Below, piece after piece: positions 47,424 to 58,564 of a stretch of DNA of 64,000 nucleotides. Below the pieces are notes generated by a model. The model ran no database searches. It saw only the letters and a list, made by a program, of their open reading frames with translations, and was not told the DNA's origin. The DNA comes from Nitrosomonas sp. Lineage in GTDB: Bacteria > Pseudomonadota > Gammaproteobacteria > Burkholderiales > Nitrosomonadaceae. The position numbers and the translations under genes were made by a program. The stretch's first letter is position 1. Each line of letters opens with the position of its first letter. Location of the stretch: contig JAMWZR010000002.1 of NCBI GenBank assembly GCA_024282035.1, forward strand, positions 113,954 to 177,953, read 5' to 3'.

Positions 47424-50243
47424 TCAGGATTGAAATACCGTCTCCCATAATTGTAGCACTGCCAGACGATCCTGATTCAGGTGATCGGCTTCGATGCGGG
47501 CAAACTTTTGCAATTTGTCCCGGGGCATGTCAGTGTCAGCAAGCTCGGATTTGCCGCCCAGCCTGAGACGATGTTGCAGGCGCCGGTATTCCCGGTAAAC
47601 AGTAAATACCTGGGTGGCAAGGTCAGCAGGGACCAGTCCGAGTTCTCCGGCCATTTTCAGCAGAGCGATATTGCCCTTGTTGCCCGTTAACTGGGGATAC
47701 TGGTGGGCATAACCCAGTACCAGATACTGCACGATGAATTCCACATCAATGATGCCGCCGCGATCGTGTTTGATGTCGAACAGTGTGGTCGGGTTGGGGT
47801 GGGCATCGAGCATTTTTTCCCGCATTTTCAGGATTTCCTGTTTCAGCGACGTCAGATCGCGAGGCCGGCATAATATTTCCCGGCGCGTATGTTCAAATCT
47901 GTCACCGACCAGCGGATCGCCAGCAATAAAACGCGCCCGCGTAAGCGCCTGGTGTTCCCATACCCAGGCTTGCTCGTGCTGGTACTGCGCAAATGACTCC
48001 ATCGAGTTGACAAGCAGGCCAGTCGCGCCATTCGGCCGCAGACGCAGGTCGGTTTCATATAGAAAACCAGCCGAAGTATGACGTGTCAGCCAGGCATTGA
48101 TGCTTTGTCCGAGTTTGGTGTAGATCTCGTCGGCATCCGCATCCTCATCGGCGTGCAGGAAGATCAAGTCGAGGTCGGAGGCGTAGCCTAATTCCTTGCC
48201 ACCCAGTTTGCCGTAGCCGATGATGGCGAAGGCCGGTTTGTCGCGATGGCGTTTTTTTAGTCCACTCCAGGCCAGATTGAGTACCGTGTCCAGAATCAGG
48301 TCTGCCAGTGCAGTCAGATGGTCGCTCAATGTTTCCAGCAACAATGACCCTTCGAGATCGGTGACCAGTAACCGGAATATCTGCGCATGCTGAAAATGCC
48401 GCAGTACGTCCATCTGCCATTCCAGCACGTCATTCTTGGGATTGTTCACGTGATTCAACTGATAAATCAGGTTGCTTCTGAGTGCATCCCAATCTGGAAC
48501 GGGGTGTGGCTTATCCTGCCGCAGCAATTCATCCATCAGAATGGGATGCCGGCCGAGATAATCGCTAGCCCACTGACTGATACTGGCGAGTTCGGCGACA
48601 CGCTTCAAGGTGTGCGGGTGTTCCAATAGCAGCGCCAGATATGAAGCCTGGTTGCTGATTTTTTCCAGTAGCTGCAACATCCGCTCCAGTATCGTGTCGA
48701 CCGATGGGAGGTTGGCGACGGCTTCGATCACCAACGGCACCAGGGCATGGATCTGCTGCTGATTGAATTCGGGGAGCTGATGATAAAAACTGCTTTGATA
48801 AAACAGTCGCAGGCGTTCGGAAATCTTTTCTGGTTCGGTGAAACCCAGTGTGCTGAGTTGTGTCGTGGCGGCTTGCGTGTGTGAGACATCCTGATTCTCG
48901 GTTTGCCACAGATAGGCCAGCATGTCGTGGGCAGCGGATTTTCTCGGTGCGGCGAAAATCAGTTCGAAGTGGCGCGTGACGTTGTTGCGGTGCACATCGA
49001 GTACGTGCATGAAATGGTCGAAATCCGGAAAACTCATGGATGTGGCGATCAAGTTCTGATCCGCCGGATTCAGTGGTAGTGTCTGCGTCTGCTGATCGTC
49101 CAAGTATTGCAGGCGGTGTTCGAGCTTGCGCAGAAAGTGATAGGCCTGGATCAGTTCGGTGACGGTTTGTGACGGGAGCTGCTGTTTTTGTTGCAGCCGC
49201 TGCAGCACACCGAGAGTGGGGCGAATGCACAGATCGACATCGCGGCCACCGCGAATCAATTGGAATACCTGCGTGATGAATTCGATTTCGCGTATTCCAC
49301 CCGGCCCCAGTTTGATGTTGTCATGCATTTCGCGACGCTCCACTTCCTTGCGCAGTTGGGCGTGCAAACGGCGCATGGCTTCATAAGCGCCGAAGTCGAG
49401 GTATTTGCGGAATACGAAGGGCCTGACGATTTTTTCCATCAGGGTGAACTGCACCTCGTTGTCGGTTTGACCGGCGATGATCCGGCCTTTGATCCAAGCA
49501 TGGCGTTCCCATTCCCGACCCTGCTTGAGAAAGTATTCCTCCAGCATCGGAAAGCTGATGGCCAGGGGACTGTGTTCGCCATGGGGGCGTAAACGCATGT
49601 CGACGCGGAATACGTAACCATCGACAGTGTAATCGTTGAGGCTGGCAATCAGCTTGCGGCCCAGTCGAGCGAAGAATTCATGATTGGAGATCGGCTTGGC
49701 GCCATTGGTTTCGCCATCTTCCGGATACACAAAAACCAGATCCACATCGGAAGAGACATTCAGCTCACCGCCGCCCAGTTTGCCCATGGCCACCACCAGC
49801 AGGTGCTGAATGGTCTGACTGTGCTCCCCGATCGGCGAACCAAAGCGGCTGTCGTGAGTCAACCATTTTTCATGATACTGGAGAGCATATTGAATACTGA
49901 CTTCTGCCAGTTCAGTCATGCTGGTCATGATTTCGGAGAGCTCGGACAAGCCTCCGAGATCTCGAATGGCGACACGCAACATGACTTGTTTGCGCAGGCT
50001 GCGCAATACGCTGTTCAGGGTTTCCTCACTGGTGATGTGTGCGGATTGGGTATCGAGAAAAGCCTGCATCTCATCACTACGAAAAGGTCTGTCGAGTGTA
50101 AGGTGTAAGTCGGTCCTGCGATCCGGTTCGCATTCCAGAATGCGTTGTAGGTAGCGACTGAAAGTTACCGAAGATTCAATAAGCGTCGTTATGGATGGCA
50201 GTTCAGTGGACATAGATGAGTAATCGTGCATGATTTGTGCCAT
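47424..50243 (-). CDS. glnE: Bifunctional glutamine synthetase adenylyltransferase/deadenylase
   Basis: The 939-residue enzyme adjusts glutamine synthetase activity by adding or removing AMP on GlnA in response to PII and glutamine. Two nucleotidyltransferase domains are visible. The N-terminal deadenylase domain has VVAMGKLGGGELNVSSDVDL near residue 152. The C-terminal adenylylase domain has IGYGKLGGKELGYASDLDLI near 675. Length is close to the 946 residues of E. coli GlnE. Downstream in-frame ATG codons at 50231 and 50213 are alternative starts. Confidence 0.96.
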   Translation of the reverse strand: MAQIMHDYSSMSTELPSITTLIESSVTFSRYLQRILECEPDRRTDLHLTLDRPFRSDEMQAFLDTQSAHITSEETLNSVLRSLRKQVMLRVAIRDLGGLSELSEIMTSMTELAEVSIQYALQYHEKWLTHDSRFGSPIGEHSQTIQHLLVVAMGKLGGGELNVSSDVDLVFVYPEDGETNGAKPISNHEFFARLGRKLIASLNDYTVDGYVFRVDMRLRPHGEHSPLAISFPMLEEYFLKQGREWERHAWIKGRIIAGQTDNEVQFTLMEKIVRPFVFRKYLDFGAYEAMRRLHAQLRKEVERREMHDNIKLGPGGIREIEFITQVFQLIRGGRDVDLCIRPTLGVLQRLQQKQQLPSQTVTELIQAYHFLRKLEHRLQYLDDQQTQTLPLNPADQNLIATSMSFPDFDHFMHVLDVHRNNVTRHFELIFAAPRKSAAHDMLAYLWQTENQDVSHTQAATTQLSTLGFTEPEKISERLRLFYQSSFYHQLPEFNQQQIHALVPLVIEAVANLPSVDTILERMLQLLEKISNQASYLALLLEHPHTLKRVAELASISQWASDYLGRHPILMDELLRQDKPHPVPDWDALRSNLIYQLNHVNNPKNDVLEWQMDVLRHFQHAQIFRLLVTDLEGSLLLETLSDHLTALADLILDTVLNLAWSGLKKRHRDKPAFAIIGYGKLGGKELGYASDLDLIFLHADEDADADEIYTKLGQSINAWLTRHTSAGFLYETDLRLRPNGATGLLVNSMESFAQYQHEQAWVWEHQALTRARFIAGDPLVGDRFEHTRREILCRPRDLTSLKQEILKMREKMLDAHPNPTTLFDIKHDRGGIIDVEFIVQYLVLGYAHQYPQLTGNKGNIALLKMAGELGLVPADLATQVFTVYREYRRLQHRLRLGGKSELADTDMPRDKLQKFARIEADHLNQDRLAVLQLWETVFQS

Positions 50244-50415
50244 AGCATAGCAAAGACATCCCCTGCTGGCATCAGTCTAACCCCAAATCTAATTAGAACC
50301 TTGCGTGACTAAGATGCTAGAATCCGGTATCACATCGCACGTACGATGATAAGGATTGCAATGACGCCTGATTTCGGGCATTTGAAGGTTTAGTCGTTAA
50401 AAAAACATTGAAGTG

Positions 50416-51267
50416 ATGATCGAGTCGAATCCAACCCAAATCGAAGCAAGGAGCAAAGTGAATTTCCGCGTTGCCGCCATACAAATGGCATCCGGACCGA
50501 GCGTAACCGCTAATCTGGAGGAAGCAGCACGTTTGATCGAAGAAGCGGCTGCCCAGGAAGCCAAGCTGGTGGTGTTACCGGAATATTTTTGCATCATGGG
50601 CATGAAGGATACCGACAAGCTGACGGTTCGAGAGCAGCCCGGGTCAGGGCAGATTCAGGACTTTCTCAGTCAGACGGCGAAGCGGCTGGGGATATGGCTG
50701 GTGGGAGGGTCGGTGCCCTTGGCATCGCCGGATCCGGATCGAGTCTATAATAGTTGCCTGGTTTATGATGATCGTGGCATGCAGGTTGCACGTTACGACA
50801 AGATTCACTTGTTTGGTTTGCAAATGGGCAACGAGCGTTATGCCGAGGAACGGACGATTAAAGCAGGCAGCCAGGTGGTGACCGTGGATTCGCCGTTTGG
50901 GCGGATTGGACTGTCCATTTGTTATGATTTGCGTTTTCCCGAACTGTTTCGCATGATGAATGGTGTCGACATCATTCTGGCACCCGCGGCGTTTACCGCC
51001 ATTACCGGCAAGGCGCACTGGGAGGTTCTGGTGCGCGCACGCGCGGTAGAGAATATGGCGTATGTCATTGCGCCGGGGCAAGGGGGATACCATGTCAATG
51101 GCCGTGAGACCAATGGAGACAGTATGATCGTCGATCCCTGGGGAGTGGTGATCGAACGCTTGCCTCGCGGTCCGGGTGCCGTAGTGGCGACGATCGATCC
51201 AGGTTATCAAAGCAGCTTGCGCACGAATCTGCCCGCGCTGAGCCATCGTACCCTGCAAGCGTGTTGA
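50416..51267 (+). CDS. Carbon-nitrogen hydrolase (Nit2/omega-amidase-like)
   Basis: A 283-residue nitrilase-superfamily protein. The catalytic triad is E56 in VVLPEYF, K129 in RYDKIHLFG and C169 in GLSICYDLRFPEL. Close relatives are omega-amidases or deaminated-glutathione amidases that repair side products of metabolism; the substrate is not certain. A GTG lies one codon upstream (50413). It is divergent from glnE and 39 bases before tldD, a common betaproteobacterial pairing. Confidence 0.9.
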   Translation: MIESNPTQIEARSKVNFRVAAIQMASGPSVTANLEEAARLIEEAAAQEAKLVVLPEYFCIMGMKDTDKLTVREQPGSGQIQDFLSQTAKRLGIWLVGGSVPLASPDPDRVYNSCLVYDDRGMQVARYDKIHLFGLQMGNERYAEERTIKAGSQVVTVDSPFGRIGLSICYDLRFPELFRMMNGVDIILAPAAFTAITGKAHWEVLVRARAVENMAYVIAPGQGGYHVNGRETNGDSMIVDPWGVVIERLPRGPGAVVATIDPGYQSSLRTNLPALSHRTLQAC

Positions 51268-51306
51268 AACCCCAAAAACAGAGAATCCGATAATATCATC
51301 AGCACT

Positions 51307-52779
51307 ATGACAATCGAACACATCACTGAAAAGCAGGATTTTTATACGATCGCAGACCAATGTCTGCTGGCGCCTTACGATATCGATGCCACGGGTTTGC
51401 AGCGTGTGCTGGACCAGATTCTGACTCACCGGATCGATTATGCCGATTTGTACTTCCAGTACAGCCGTTCTGAGGGCTGGATACTCGAGGAAGGTATCGT
51501 AAAATCGGGTAGTTTCAATATCGAGCAGGGCGTTGGTGTGCGTGCCGTCAGCGGGGAAAAAACGGGTTTTGCCTATTCCGACGACATCAGCATGCCCGCG
51601 CTTGTCTCAGCAGCGCAGGCAACACGCGCCATTGCGCATCATGGTAAGGTAATGACCGGGCAAATTGCACATCGCAACGTCATGGATGGTTCGGCAAGAT
51701 TGTATTTGCCGGAAGATCCACTGGCCAGCCTGAAAGATGCGGAGAAAGTGGCACTGCTGGAAAAACTGGAGCGCATCACGCGTGCCGTGGATCCCCGAGT
51801 GTCGCAAGTCATTGCTTCGCTTGCCGGAGAATACGAAGTGATTCTGGTGATGCGCAGTGACGGTTTGCTGGCCGCTGATGTCCGGCCGCTGGTGCGATTG
51901 TCCTTGCAGGTCATTGCTGAGGAAAAGGGGCGGCGTGAACAAGGTGTTGCAGGCGGTGGCGGGCGTTTCAATTATGCCTACTTTACCGACGATATGCTGC
52001 GAGACTACGCGCAAAAGGCGGTGCACCAGGCGATCGTGAATCTCGATGCACGCCCGGCGCCGGCTGGTACCATGACCGTCGTGCTAGGCAGTGGTTGGCC
52101 TGGTATTCTGTTGCATGAGGCCATCGGTCACGGACTGGAGGGTGATTTCAATCGCAAGGGCAGCTCTGCTTTTTCAGGTCGTGTGGGTCAGCAGGTTGCA
52201 GCTCGGGGGGTAACCGTTGTGGATGATGGCACCATTCCGCAAAGGCGCGGATCATTGAATATCGACGATGAAGGCAATCCGACACAATGTACCGTGCTGA
52301 TCGAAGACGGCATCCTCAAGGGCTATCTCCAGGATAGCCTGAATGCCCGGTTGATGAATGCAGCCGTGACCGGTAACGGACGGCGTGAATCGTTTGCACA
52401 TATTCCCATGCCGCGCATGACGAATACGTATATGCTGAATGGCGACAAAGATCCGGCTGAGATCATTGCATCGGTCAAGCATGGTTTGTATGCGGCGAAT
52501 TTTGGTGGCGGACAGGTTGATATCACCAGCGGAAAATTTGTGTTTTCTGCGGCTGAAGCTTATATGATAGAGGATGGAAAAATAACCTATCCGGTGAAAG
52601 GGGCTACGCTGATTGGCAATGGCCCGGATGTGCTGACGCGGGTGTCGATGGTGGGAAATGATATGTCACTGGATTCCGGTGTCGGAACCTGTGGCAAGGA
52701 TGGTCAGAGCGTACCGGTTGGTGTGGGGCAACCCACGTTGCGTATCGATGGATTGACAGTGGGTGGTACAGGAGGTTGA
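51307..52779 (+). CDS. tldD: Metalloprotease TldD
   Basis: A 490-residue TldD-family protease that acts with TldE/PmbA on unfolded peptides, such as microcin precursors and CcdA in E. coli. The zinc motif HEAIGH is at residues 270-275, followed by [16 protein letters not shown]. The C-terminal [20 protein letters not shown] with GGTGG is conserved. The partner pmbA is not in this window. A terminator begins at its stop codon. Confidence 0.95.
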   Translation: MTIEHITEKQDFYTIADQCLLAPYDIDATGLQRVLDQILTHRIDYADLYFQYSRSEGWILEEGIVKSGSFNIEQGVGVRAVSGEKTGFAYSDDISMPALVSAAQATRAIAHHGKVMTGQIAHRNVMDGSARLYLPEDPLASLKDAEKVALLEKLERITRAVDPRVSQVIASLAGEYEVILVMRSDGLLAADVRPLVRLSLQVIAEEKGRREQGVAGGGGRFNYAYFTDDMLRDYAQKAVHQAIVNLDARPAPAGTMTVVLGSGWPGILLHEAIGHGLEGDFNRKGSSAFSGRVGQQVAARGVTVVDDGTIPQRRGSLNIDDEGNPTQCTVLIEDGILKGYLQDSLNARLMNAAVTGNGRRESFAHIPMPRMTNTYMLNGDKDPAEIIASVKHGLYAANFGGGQVDITSGKFVFSAAEAYMIEDGKITYPVKGATLIGNGPDVLTRVSMVGNDMSLDSGVGTCGKDGQSVPVGVGQPTLRIDGLTVGGTGG

Positions 52780-52813
52780 CGGTTGGATAAGAAAACGTTA
52801 CCGTCAGATTTTT
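52777..52813 (+). terminator. Intrinsic terminator after tldD
   Basis: TGACGGT (52777-52783, overlapping the tldD stop codon) pairs perfectly with ACCGTCA (52800-52806) and is followed by GATTTTTT. It separates tldD from the ilvB operon, whose start lies about 40 bases on. Confidence 0.87.
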
Positions 52814-52851
52814 TATAACTTGTTGAAATTGATATTGGGATTTGGAAAAGC

Positions 52852-54555
52852 ATGAGTGTGGAATTGACCGGCGCTGAAATTACGATACGCTGTTTGCAGG
52901 AAGAAGGGGTGCAGTGTATTTTTGGCTATCCCGGTGGGGCGGTATTGTTCATTTATGATGAGATATTCAAGCAGGACAAGGTTAGGCATATTCTGGTGCG
53001 CCACGAGCAGGCTGCGATACATGCCGCCGATGGTTATGCGCGTTCCAGTGATAAGGTCGGTGTGGCGCTGGTGACATCAGGGCCTGGCGTCACTAATGCC
53101 GTGACTGGGATTGCAACCGCTTACATGGATTCCATTCCGCTTGTGGTCATCAGTGGACAGGTGCCAACCAGTGCCATTGGGCTGGATGCTTTCCAGGAAG
53201 TCGATACCGTGGGGATCACCCGTCCTTGCGTCAAACACAATTTTCTGGTCAAGGATGTATCCGAGCTGGCTGAAACTATCAAAAAAGCATTTTATATTGC
53301 ATCGACCGGCCGACCCGGGCCTGTTCTGGTGGATATACCCAAGGATGTGTCGCAGCAGAAATTCAAATTCAGCTACCCTGATAAAGTTTCGATGCGCTCT
53401 TACAATCCTGTCGTCAAGGGGCACACCAAGCAGATCAAAAAGGCAGTGGAGCTAATTCTGAGCGCCAAGCGCCCAATGATTTACAGCGGTGGAGGCGTGA
53501 TTCTGAGTGATGCCGCCTCGCAGTTGACCGAACTGACGCAGATGCTGGATTTTCCCTGTACCAACACCCTGATGGGGCTGGGTGGCTATCCTGCTACTGA
53601 CAAGCAGTTTCTGGGCATGCTGGGGATGCATGGCACGTACGAGGCCAACATGGCGATGCAATATTGCGATGTTCTGGTGGCAGTTGGGGCGCGTTTTGAC
53701 GATCGTGTGATTGGTAATCCCAAACATTTTTTTAATGAGAATCGCAAGATCATTCATATCGACATCGATCCGTCGTCGATTTCAAAACGTGTCAAGGTGG
53801 ATGTCCCCATCGTTGGTGATGTGCTGGATGTACTGAAGGAATTGATCAAGTTGTTGAAGACCGAGAAGGAAAAACTCGATCCGGTCGCCTTGAAGGAGTG
53901 GTGGAAACAGATTGATCTGTGGCGCGAGCGCGACTGTCTCAAATATGATCGTAACAGCAAGGTGATCAAACCGCAGATGGTGATCGAGAAGCTGTATCAG
54001 ATTACCAAGGGCGATGCCTTCATTACGTCTGATGTCGGACAGCATCAGATGTGGGCGGCGCAGTTCTATAAATTCGATAAACCACGGCGGTGGATCAATT
54101 CAGGTGGTCTGGGAACCATGGGGTTCGGCATGCCTTCGGCTATGGGAGTGCAATTGGCCAATCCCAAAGGCAAGGTTGCCTGTATCACTGGTGAAGCCAG
54201 TATCCAGATGTGTATCCAGGAATTATCAACCTGCAAACAGTACAAGCTACCCCTGAAAATTGTCAATTTGAACAATCGCTACATGGGTATGGTTAGGCAG
54301 TGGCAGGAGTTTTTTCATGGTAATCGCTATGCAGAATCCTACATGGATGCATTGCCCGACTTTGTCAAGCTGGCCGAGAGTTACGGTCATGTCGGCATGC
54401 GAATCGAACGTCCCGAAGATGTTGAAGGCGCACTGAAGGAGGCTTTCAAACTCAAGGACCAACTGGTGTTCATGGACTTTATCACTGACCAGACTGAAAA
54501 TGTATTCCCGATGGTGCCGGGTGGTAAAGGCCTTTCTGAAATGATTCTAGTGTAA
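52852..54555 (+). CDS. ilvB: Acetolactate synthase large subunit
   Basis: A 567-residue thiamine-diphosphate enzyme making acetolactate or acetohydroxybutyrate in valine, leucine and isoleucine synthesis. The catalytic glutamate E52 lies in RHEQAAIHAADGYAR. The FAD/quinone-fold region carries MLGMHGTYEANMAMQYCD and GARFDDRVIGNP. The diphosphate-magnesium motif, usually GDGS, reads GEAS here (ITGEASIQMCIQELS), with NLNNRYMGMVRQW downstream. It is followed after six bases by the regulatory subunit. Confidence 0.95.
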   Translation: MSVELTGAEITIRCLQEEGVQCIFGYPGGAVLFIYDEIFKQDKVRHILVRHEQAAIHAADGYARSSDKVGVALVTSGPGVTNAVTGIATAYMDSIPLVVISGQVPTSAIGLDAFQEVDTVGITRPCVKHNFLVKDVSELAETIKKAFYIASTGRPGPVLVDIPKDVSQQKFKFSYPDKVSMRSYNPVVKGHTKQIKKAVELILSAKRPMIYSGGGVILSDAASQLTELTQMLDFPCTNTLMGLGGYPATDKQFLGMLGMHGTYEANMAMQYCDVLVAVGARFDDRVIGNPKHFFNENRKIIHIDIDPSSISKRVKVDVPIVGDVLDVLKELIKLLKTEKEKLDPVALKEWWKQIDLWRERDCLKYDRNSKVIKPQMVIEKLYQITKGDAFITSDVGQHQMWAAQFYKFDKPRRWINSGGLGTMGFGMPSAMGVQLANPKGKVACITGEASIQMCIQELSTCKQYKLPLKIVNLNNRYMGMVRQWQEFFHGNRYAESYMDALPDFVKLAESYGHVGMRIERPEDVEGALKEAFKLKDQLVFMDFITDQTENVFPMVPGGKGLSEMILV

Positions 54556-54561
54556 AAATAA

Positions 54562-55053
54562 ATGCGACATATTATTTCTTTATTGATGGAAAACGAGGCG
54601 GGTGCCCTATCTCGTGTGGCGGGTCTGTTTTCTGCGCGAGGTTACAACATTGAGTCTCTTTCGGTTGCACCTACCGAAGATCCGACTCTGTCACGAATGA
54701 CGCTGGTTACGATTGGATCCGACGACGTGGTGGAGCAAGTGACCAAGCAATTGAACAAATTGATCGAAGTCGTAAAAATAATCGATTTGAATGACGGCAA
54801 TCATATCGAACGTGAACTGATGTTGGTCAAGGTTCGTGCTGTGGGTGCAGACCGGGAGGAAATCAAACGTCTCGCGGAGATTTTCCGGGGATGTATTATT
54901 GATGTCACAGACAAGTCTTACACTATTGAATTAACGGGCACCAGCTCGAAGCTGGATGCTTTTCTCGAAGCGGTTGAACGTAGCGCGGTTCTGGAAACCG
55001 TGCGTACTGGAGCTTCCGGTATAGGGCGCGGTGAATGGATTTTGAAGGTATAA
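54562..55053 (+). CDS. ilvH: Acetolactate synthase small (regulatory) subunit
   Basis: A 163-residue protein with an N-terminal ACT domain (ISLLMENEAGALSRVAGLFS and RGYNIESLSVAPTEDPTLSR) that binds valine for feedback inhibition. A C-terminal domain follows, with ELMLVKVRAVGADREEIKRL. It works as a complex with IlvB. Length is typical. Confidence 0.96.
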   Translation: MRHIISLLMENEAGALSRVAGLFSARGYNIESLSVAPTEDPTLSRMTLVTIGSDDVVEQVTKQLNKLIEVVKIIDLNDGNHIERELMLVKVRAVGADREEIKRLAEIFRGCIIDVTDKSYTIELTGTSSKLDAFLEAVERSAVLETVRTGASGIGRGEWILKV

Positions 55054-55088
55054 TCCACGCACTTGATGCAAACCTGAAGCCTGTTTGA

Positions 55089-56174
<1,086 letters not shown>

Positions 56175-56236
56175 CACATACACAAGTCATGTTCATGTTC
56201 CGGTTTGTTTATTTTTAAATCCAGGTTTCTTTATTT

Positions 56237-56899
56237 ATGGCTTATTATCCTCATCCCATTATCGCTAGAGAAGGCTGGCTGCACATACTGATCGCCTTTA
56301 CCGTGGCTATCAGTGTCACGGTCTTTGCTGACTGGCCATGGGCCATCCCATGCTGGATCATCGCGATGTTTGTATTGCAGTTTTTTCGTGATCCAGCCAG
56401 GGAAGTGCCCAACAACCGCAATGCCATTCTGGCTCCTGCAGATGGCAGGATCGTCGCTGTGGAGAAAGTTCAAGATCCTTTCCTGAATCGTGAAGCGATC
56501 AAGGTGAGTGTTTTCATGAATGTATTCAATGTGCATTCCAATCGTAGTCCGATTGATGGTGAAGTGCGGGAAAAATGGTATTTTCCCGGAAAATTCATCA
56601 ATGCCGATTTACCCAAGGCATCGCTGGAAAATGAACGCAATGCACTGTGGATCAAAGCTGATAACGGTGCGGACGTGACCTGCGTGCAAGTGGCAGGTCT
56701 GGTTGCCAAGCGTATCATCTGCAGCGTTGTGCCAGGTGCACACCTGCAACGTGGGCAGCGCTTTGGCTTTATCCGGTTTGGATCGCGCGTAGACGTTTAT
56801 GTGCCACTTAACACTCAAATCAATGTCAATATCGGTGACAGAGTATCGGCAACGACGACCGTATTGGCAGAATTTCGTGAAGAATATCGAATAAACTGA
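56237..56899 (+). CDS. psd: Phosphatidylserine decarboxylase proenzyme
   Basis: The 220-residue proenzyme decarboxylates phosphatidylserine to phosphatidylethanolamine. Two membrane-associated N-terminal helices precede [18 protein letters not shown] near residue 65 and [16 protein letters not shown] near 97. The autocleavage site is G182-S183 in [12 protein letters not shown], which creates the pyruvoyl cofactor on the small chain. The short length marks the PSD-A (archaeal-like) subgroup. It sits between ilvC and pssA. Confidence 0.94.
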   Translation: MAYYPHPIIAREGWLHILIAFTVAISVTVFADWPWAIPCWIIAMFVLQFFRDPAREVPNNRNAILAPADGRIVAVEKVQDPFLNREAIKVSVFMNVFNVHSNRSPIDGEVREKWYFPGKFINADLPKASLENERNALWIKADNGADVTCVQVAGLVAKRIICSVVPGAHLQRGQRFGFIRFGSRVDVYVPLNTQINVNIGDRVSATTTVLAEFREEYRIN

Positions 56900-57018
56900 C
56901 GAGCGAGGAGAGCTATGATTTCCTTGCATAAAAATAGTATTTGAATGATTGAGCATAGTCGATGCTCTTTTTTACGGCCATATTGTTTTTTTGACTTGTT
57001 CAGCCTAGGTTATTGACG

Positions 57019-57792
57019 ATGCTTGATCCTTCTCCAGAACGTGTGGTAATGAAATCGCGCTTACGTCGCCGGGGCATTTATCTGTTGCCCAATCTGTTTA
57101 CCACAGCAGCGCTGTTCGCCGGGTTCTATGCCATTGTGCAAGCCATGAATGGTCATTTTGAATATTCCGCGATTGCAATTTTCATTGCCATGGTGCTGGA
57201 TGGGTTGGATGGTCGTGTAGCTAGAATGACCGGTACGCAGAGTGAGTTTGGAGCTGAGTACGATAGCATGTCCGACATGGTGTCATTTGGGATTGCTCCA
57301 TCATTGATCGTTTATGAATGGGCTCTGAAGGATATCGGTCAGTGGGGCTGGATCATTGCATTCATTTACTGTACGTGTGCTGCTTTACGTTTGGCGCGGT
57401 TTAACACCAACATCAATGTTGTCGATAAGCGTTTCTTCCAGGGTTTACCCAGTCCGGCCGCTGCTGCATTGATTGCCGGGTTGGTGTGGGTTACATTTAA
57501 TTTCGACATTCAGGGCACGGATGTCAAATTTCTGGCGTGTATCATCACGTTGTTTGCAGCGCTGTCGATGGTCAGCAACATTCCTTATTACAGTGGTAAG
57601 GAAATCAATCTGCGCAGGCGGGTGCCATTTGTCACGATCCTGCTGCTGGTGCTGTTCTTTTTCGTTCTAATTCCCAGTCATCCGCCGCTGGTGTTGTTCT
57701 GCCTGTTTACTGCCTATGCTTTCTCCGGATATGTCATCAAACTGTGGCGTTTGGGGCGTAACAGGAAAAGCAACGAGTCTTCCCAACCCTGA
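57019..57792 (+). CDS. pssA: CDP-diacylglycerol-serine O-phosphatidyltransferase
   Basis: A 257-residue membrane enzyme making phosphatidylserine, the substrate of the upstream psd product. The CDP-alcohol phosphotransferase motif is complete: D64-G65-x2-A68-R69-x8-G78-x3-D82-x3-D86. About six to seven membrane helices are visible. The ATG at 57019 is preferred to a TTG two codons upstream. Confidence 0.95.
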   Translation: MLDPSPERVVMKSRLRRRGIYLLPNLFTTAALFAGFYAIVQAMNGHFEYSAIAIFIAMVLDGLDGRVARMTGTQSEFGAEYDSMSDMVSFGIAPSLIVYEWALKDIGQWGWIIAFIYCTCAALRLARFNTNINVVDKRFFQGLPSPAAAALIAGLVWVTFNFDIQGTDVKFLACIITLFAALSMVSNIPYYSGKEINLRRRVPFVTILLLVLFFFVLIPSHPPLVLFCLFTAYAFSGYVIKLWRLGRNRKSNESSQP

Positions 57793-58017
57793 CAACTGGT
57801 ACGATTGACCTGATCCACTCGCTGTGCGAAGGCGCAGAGAAATCGTAATCTTGAACTTTCGATCCTTATTCCACTCGATTATTCTGGAGGCGATGCCTGA
57901 ATATTGGCTTCGACTGGAGACTGATTTTTTTCCGGGCTTATCGCACTCCTATCCGGTTAATCAATAAAATATACTTTTGCTTGTTACGGCAATCATAATG
58001 ACTTGGGGAGATTTACG

Positions 58018-58560
58018 ATGCGAATATATCTTGCACTCATACTGTTTTTTCTGATGCATCCGGTTCATGCTGCATGCAACAGCGCGTTACTGGATCAGAA
58101 TTTTCGCAAATTGGCAGGCACCGAAATGGTGAACCTGTGCGAAGCCTATTCCGGCAAGGTGTTGCTGGTTGTCAATACTGCCAGCAAATGCGGATATACA
58201 CCGCAGTACGAAAGCCTGGAGCAATTACACGAGAAATATGAGAAGCAAGGATTGGTGGTACTCGGGTTTCCATCCAATGATTTTCTGGGTCAAGAACCCG
58301 GTACGGAAGCCGAGATTCAGGATTTCTGTCGGCTGACCTATGATGTCAAGTTTCCCATGTTTGAAAAAACTGTCGTGAAGAAAGGAGAAGCTCATCCTTT
58401 CTATGTTCAGTTGGCGCAGTTGTCTGGAACGTATCCGACATGGAATTTCCAGAAGTATCTGATTGGTCGCGATGGAAAATTCATTGCACAATTCAGCCCA
58501 CACACCAAACCAACCGATGCAAGTGTGGTAACAGCCATTGAGAAGGCTCTACAGCCATAA
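58018..58560 (+). CDS. Secreted glutathione peroxidase-family protein (cysteine type)
   Basis: The ATG at 58018, preceded by GGGGAG, gives 180 residues. A signal peptide (IYLALILFFLMHPVHA) indicates export to the periplasm, unusual for the mostly cytosolic family. The peroxidatic cysteine is C58 in VNTASKCGYT. Q92 (in SNDFLGQEPG) and W142-N143 complete the catalytic tetrad, and C104 (DFCRLTYD) is placed like the resolving cysteine of thioredoxin-dependent members. It is therefore likely a thioredoxin-type peroxidase. Confidence 0.88.
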   Translation: MRIYLALILFFLMHPVHAACNSALLDQNFRKLAGTEMVNLCEAYSGKVLLVVNTASKCGYTPQYESLEQLHEKYEKQGLVVLGFPSNDFLGQEPGTEAEIQDFCRLTYDVKFPMFEKTVVKKGEAHPFYVQLAQLSGTYPTWNFQKYLIGRDGKFIAQFSPHTKPTDASVVTAIEKALQP

Positions 58561-58564
58561 AACA

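Noticed and set aside
48565-49230. Long alternate-frame minus-strand ORF inside glnE
   Set aside because: It is a shadow of the glnE coding frame; its His/Arg/Thr-rich composition is what GC-biased codons give in another frame.
58018-58560. Selenocysteine in the glutathione peroxidase
   Set aside because: The active-site codon is TGC (cysteine 58); no in-frame TGA occurs.
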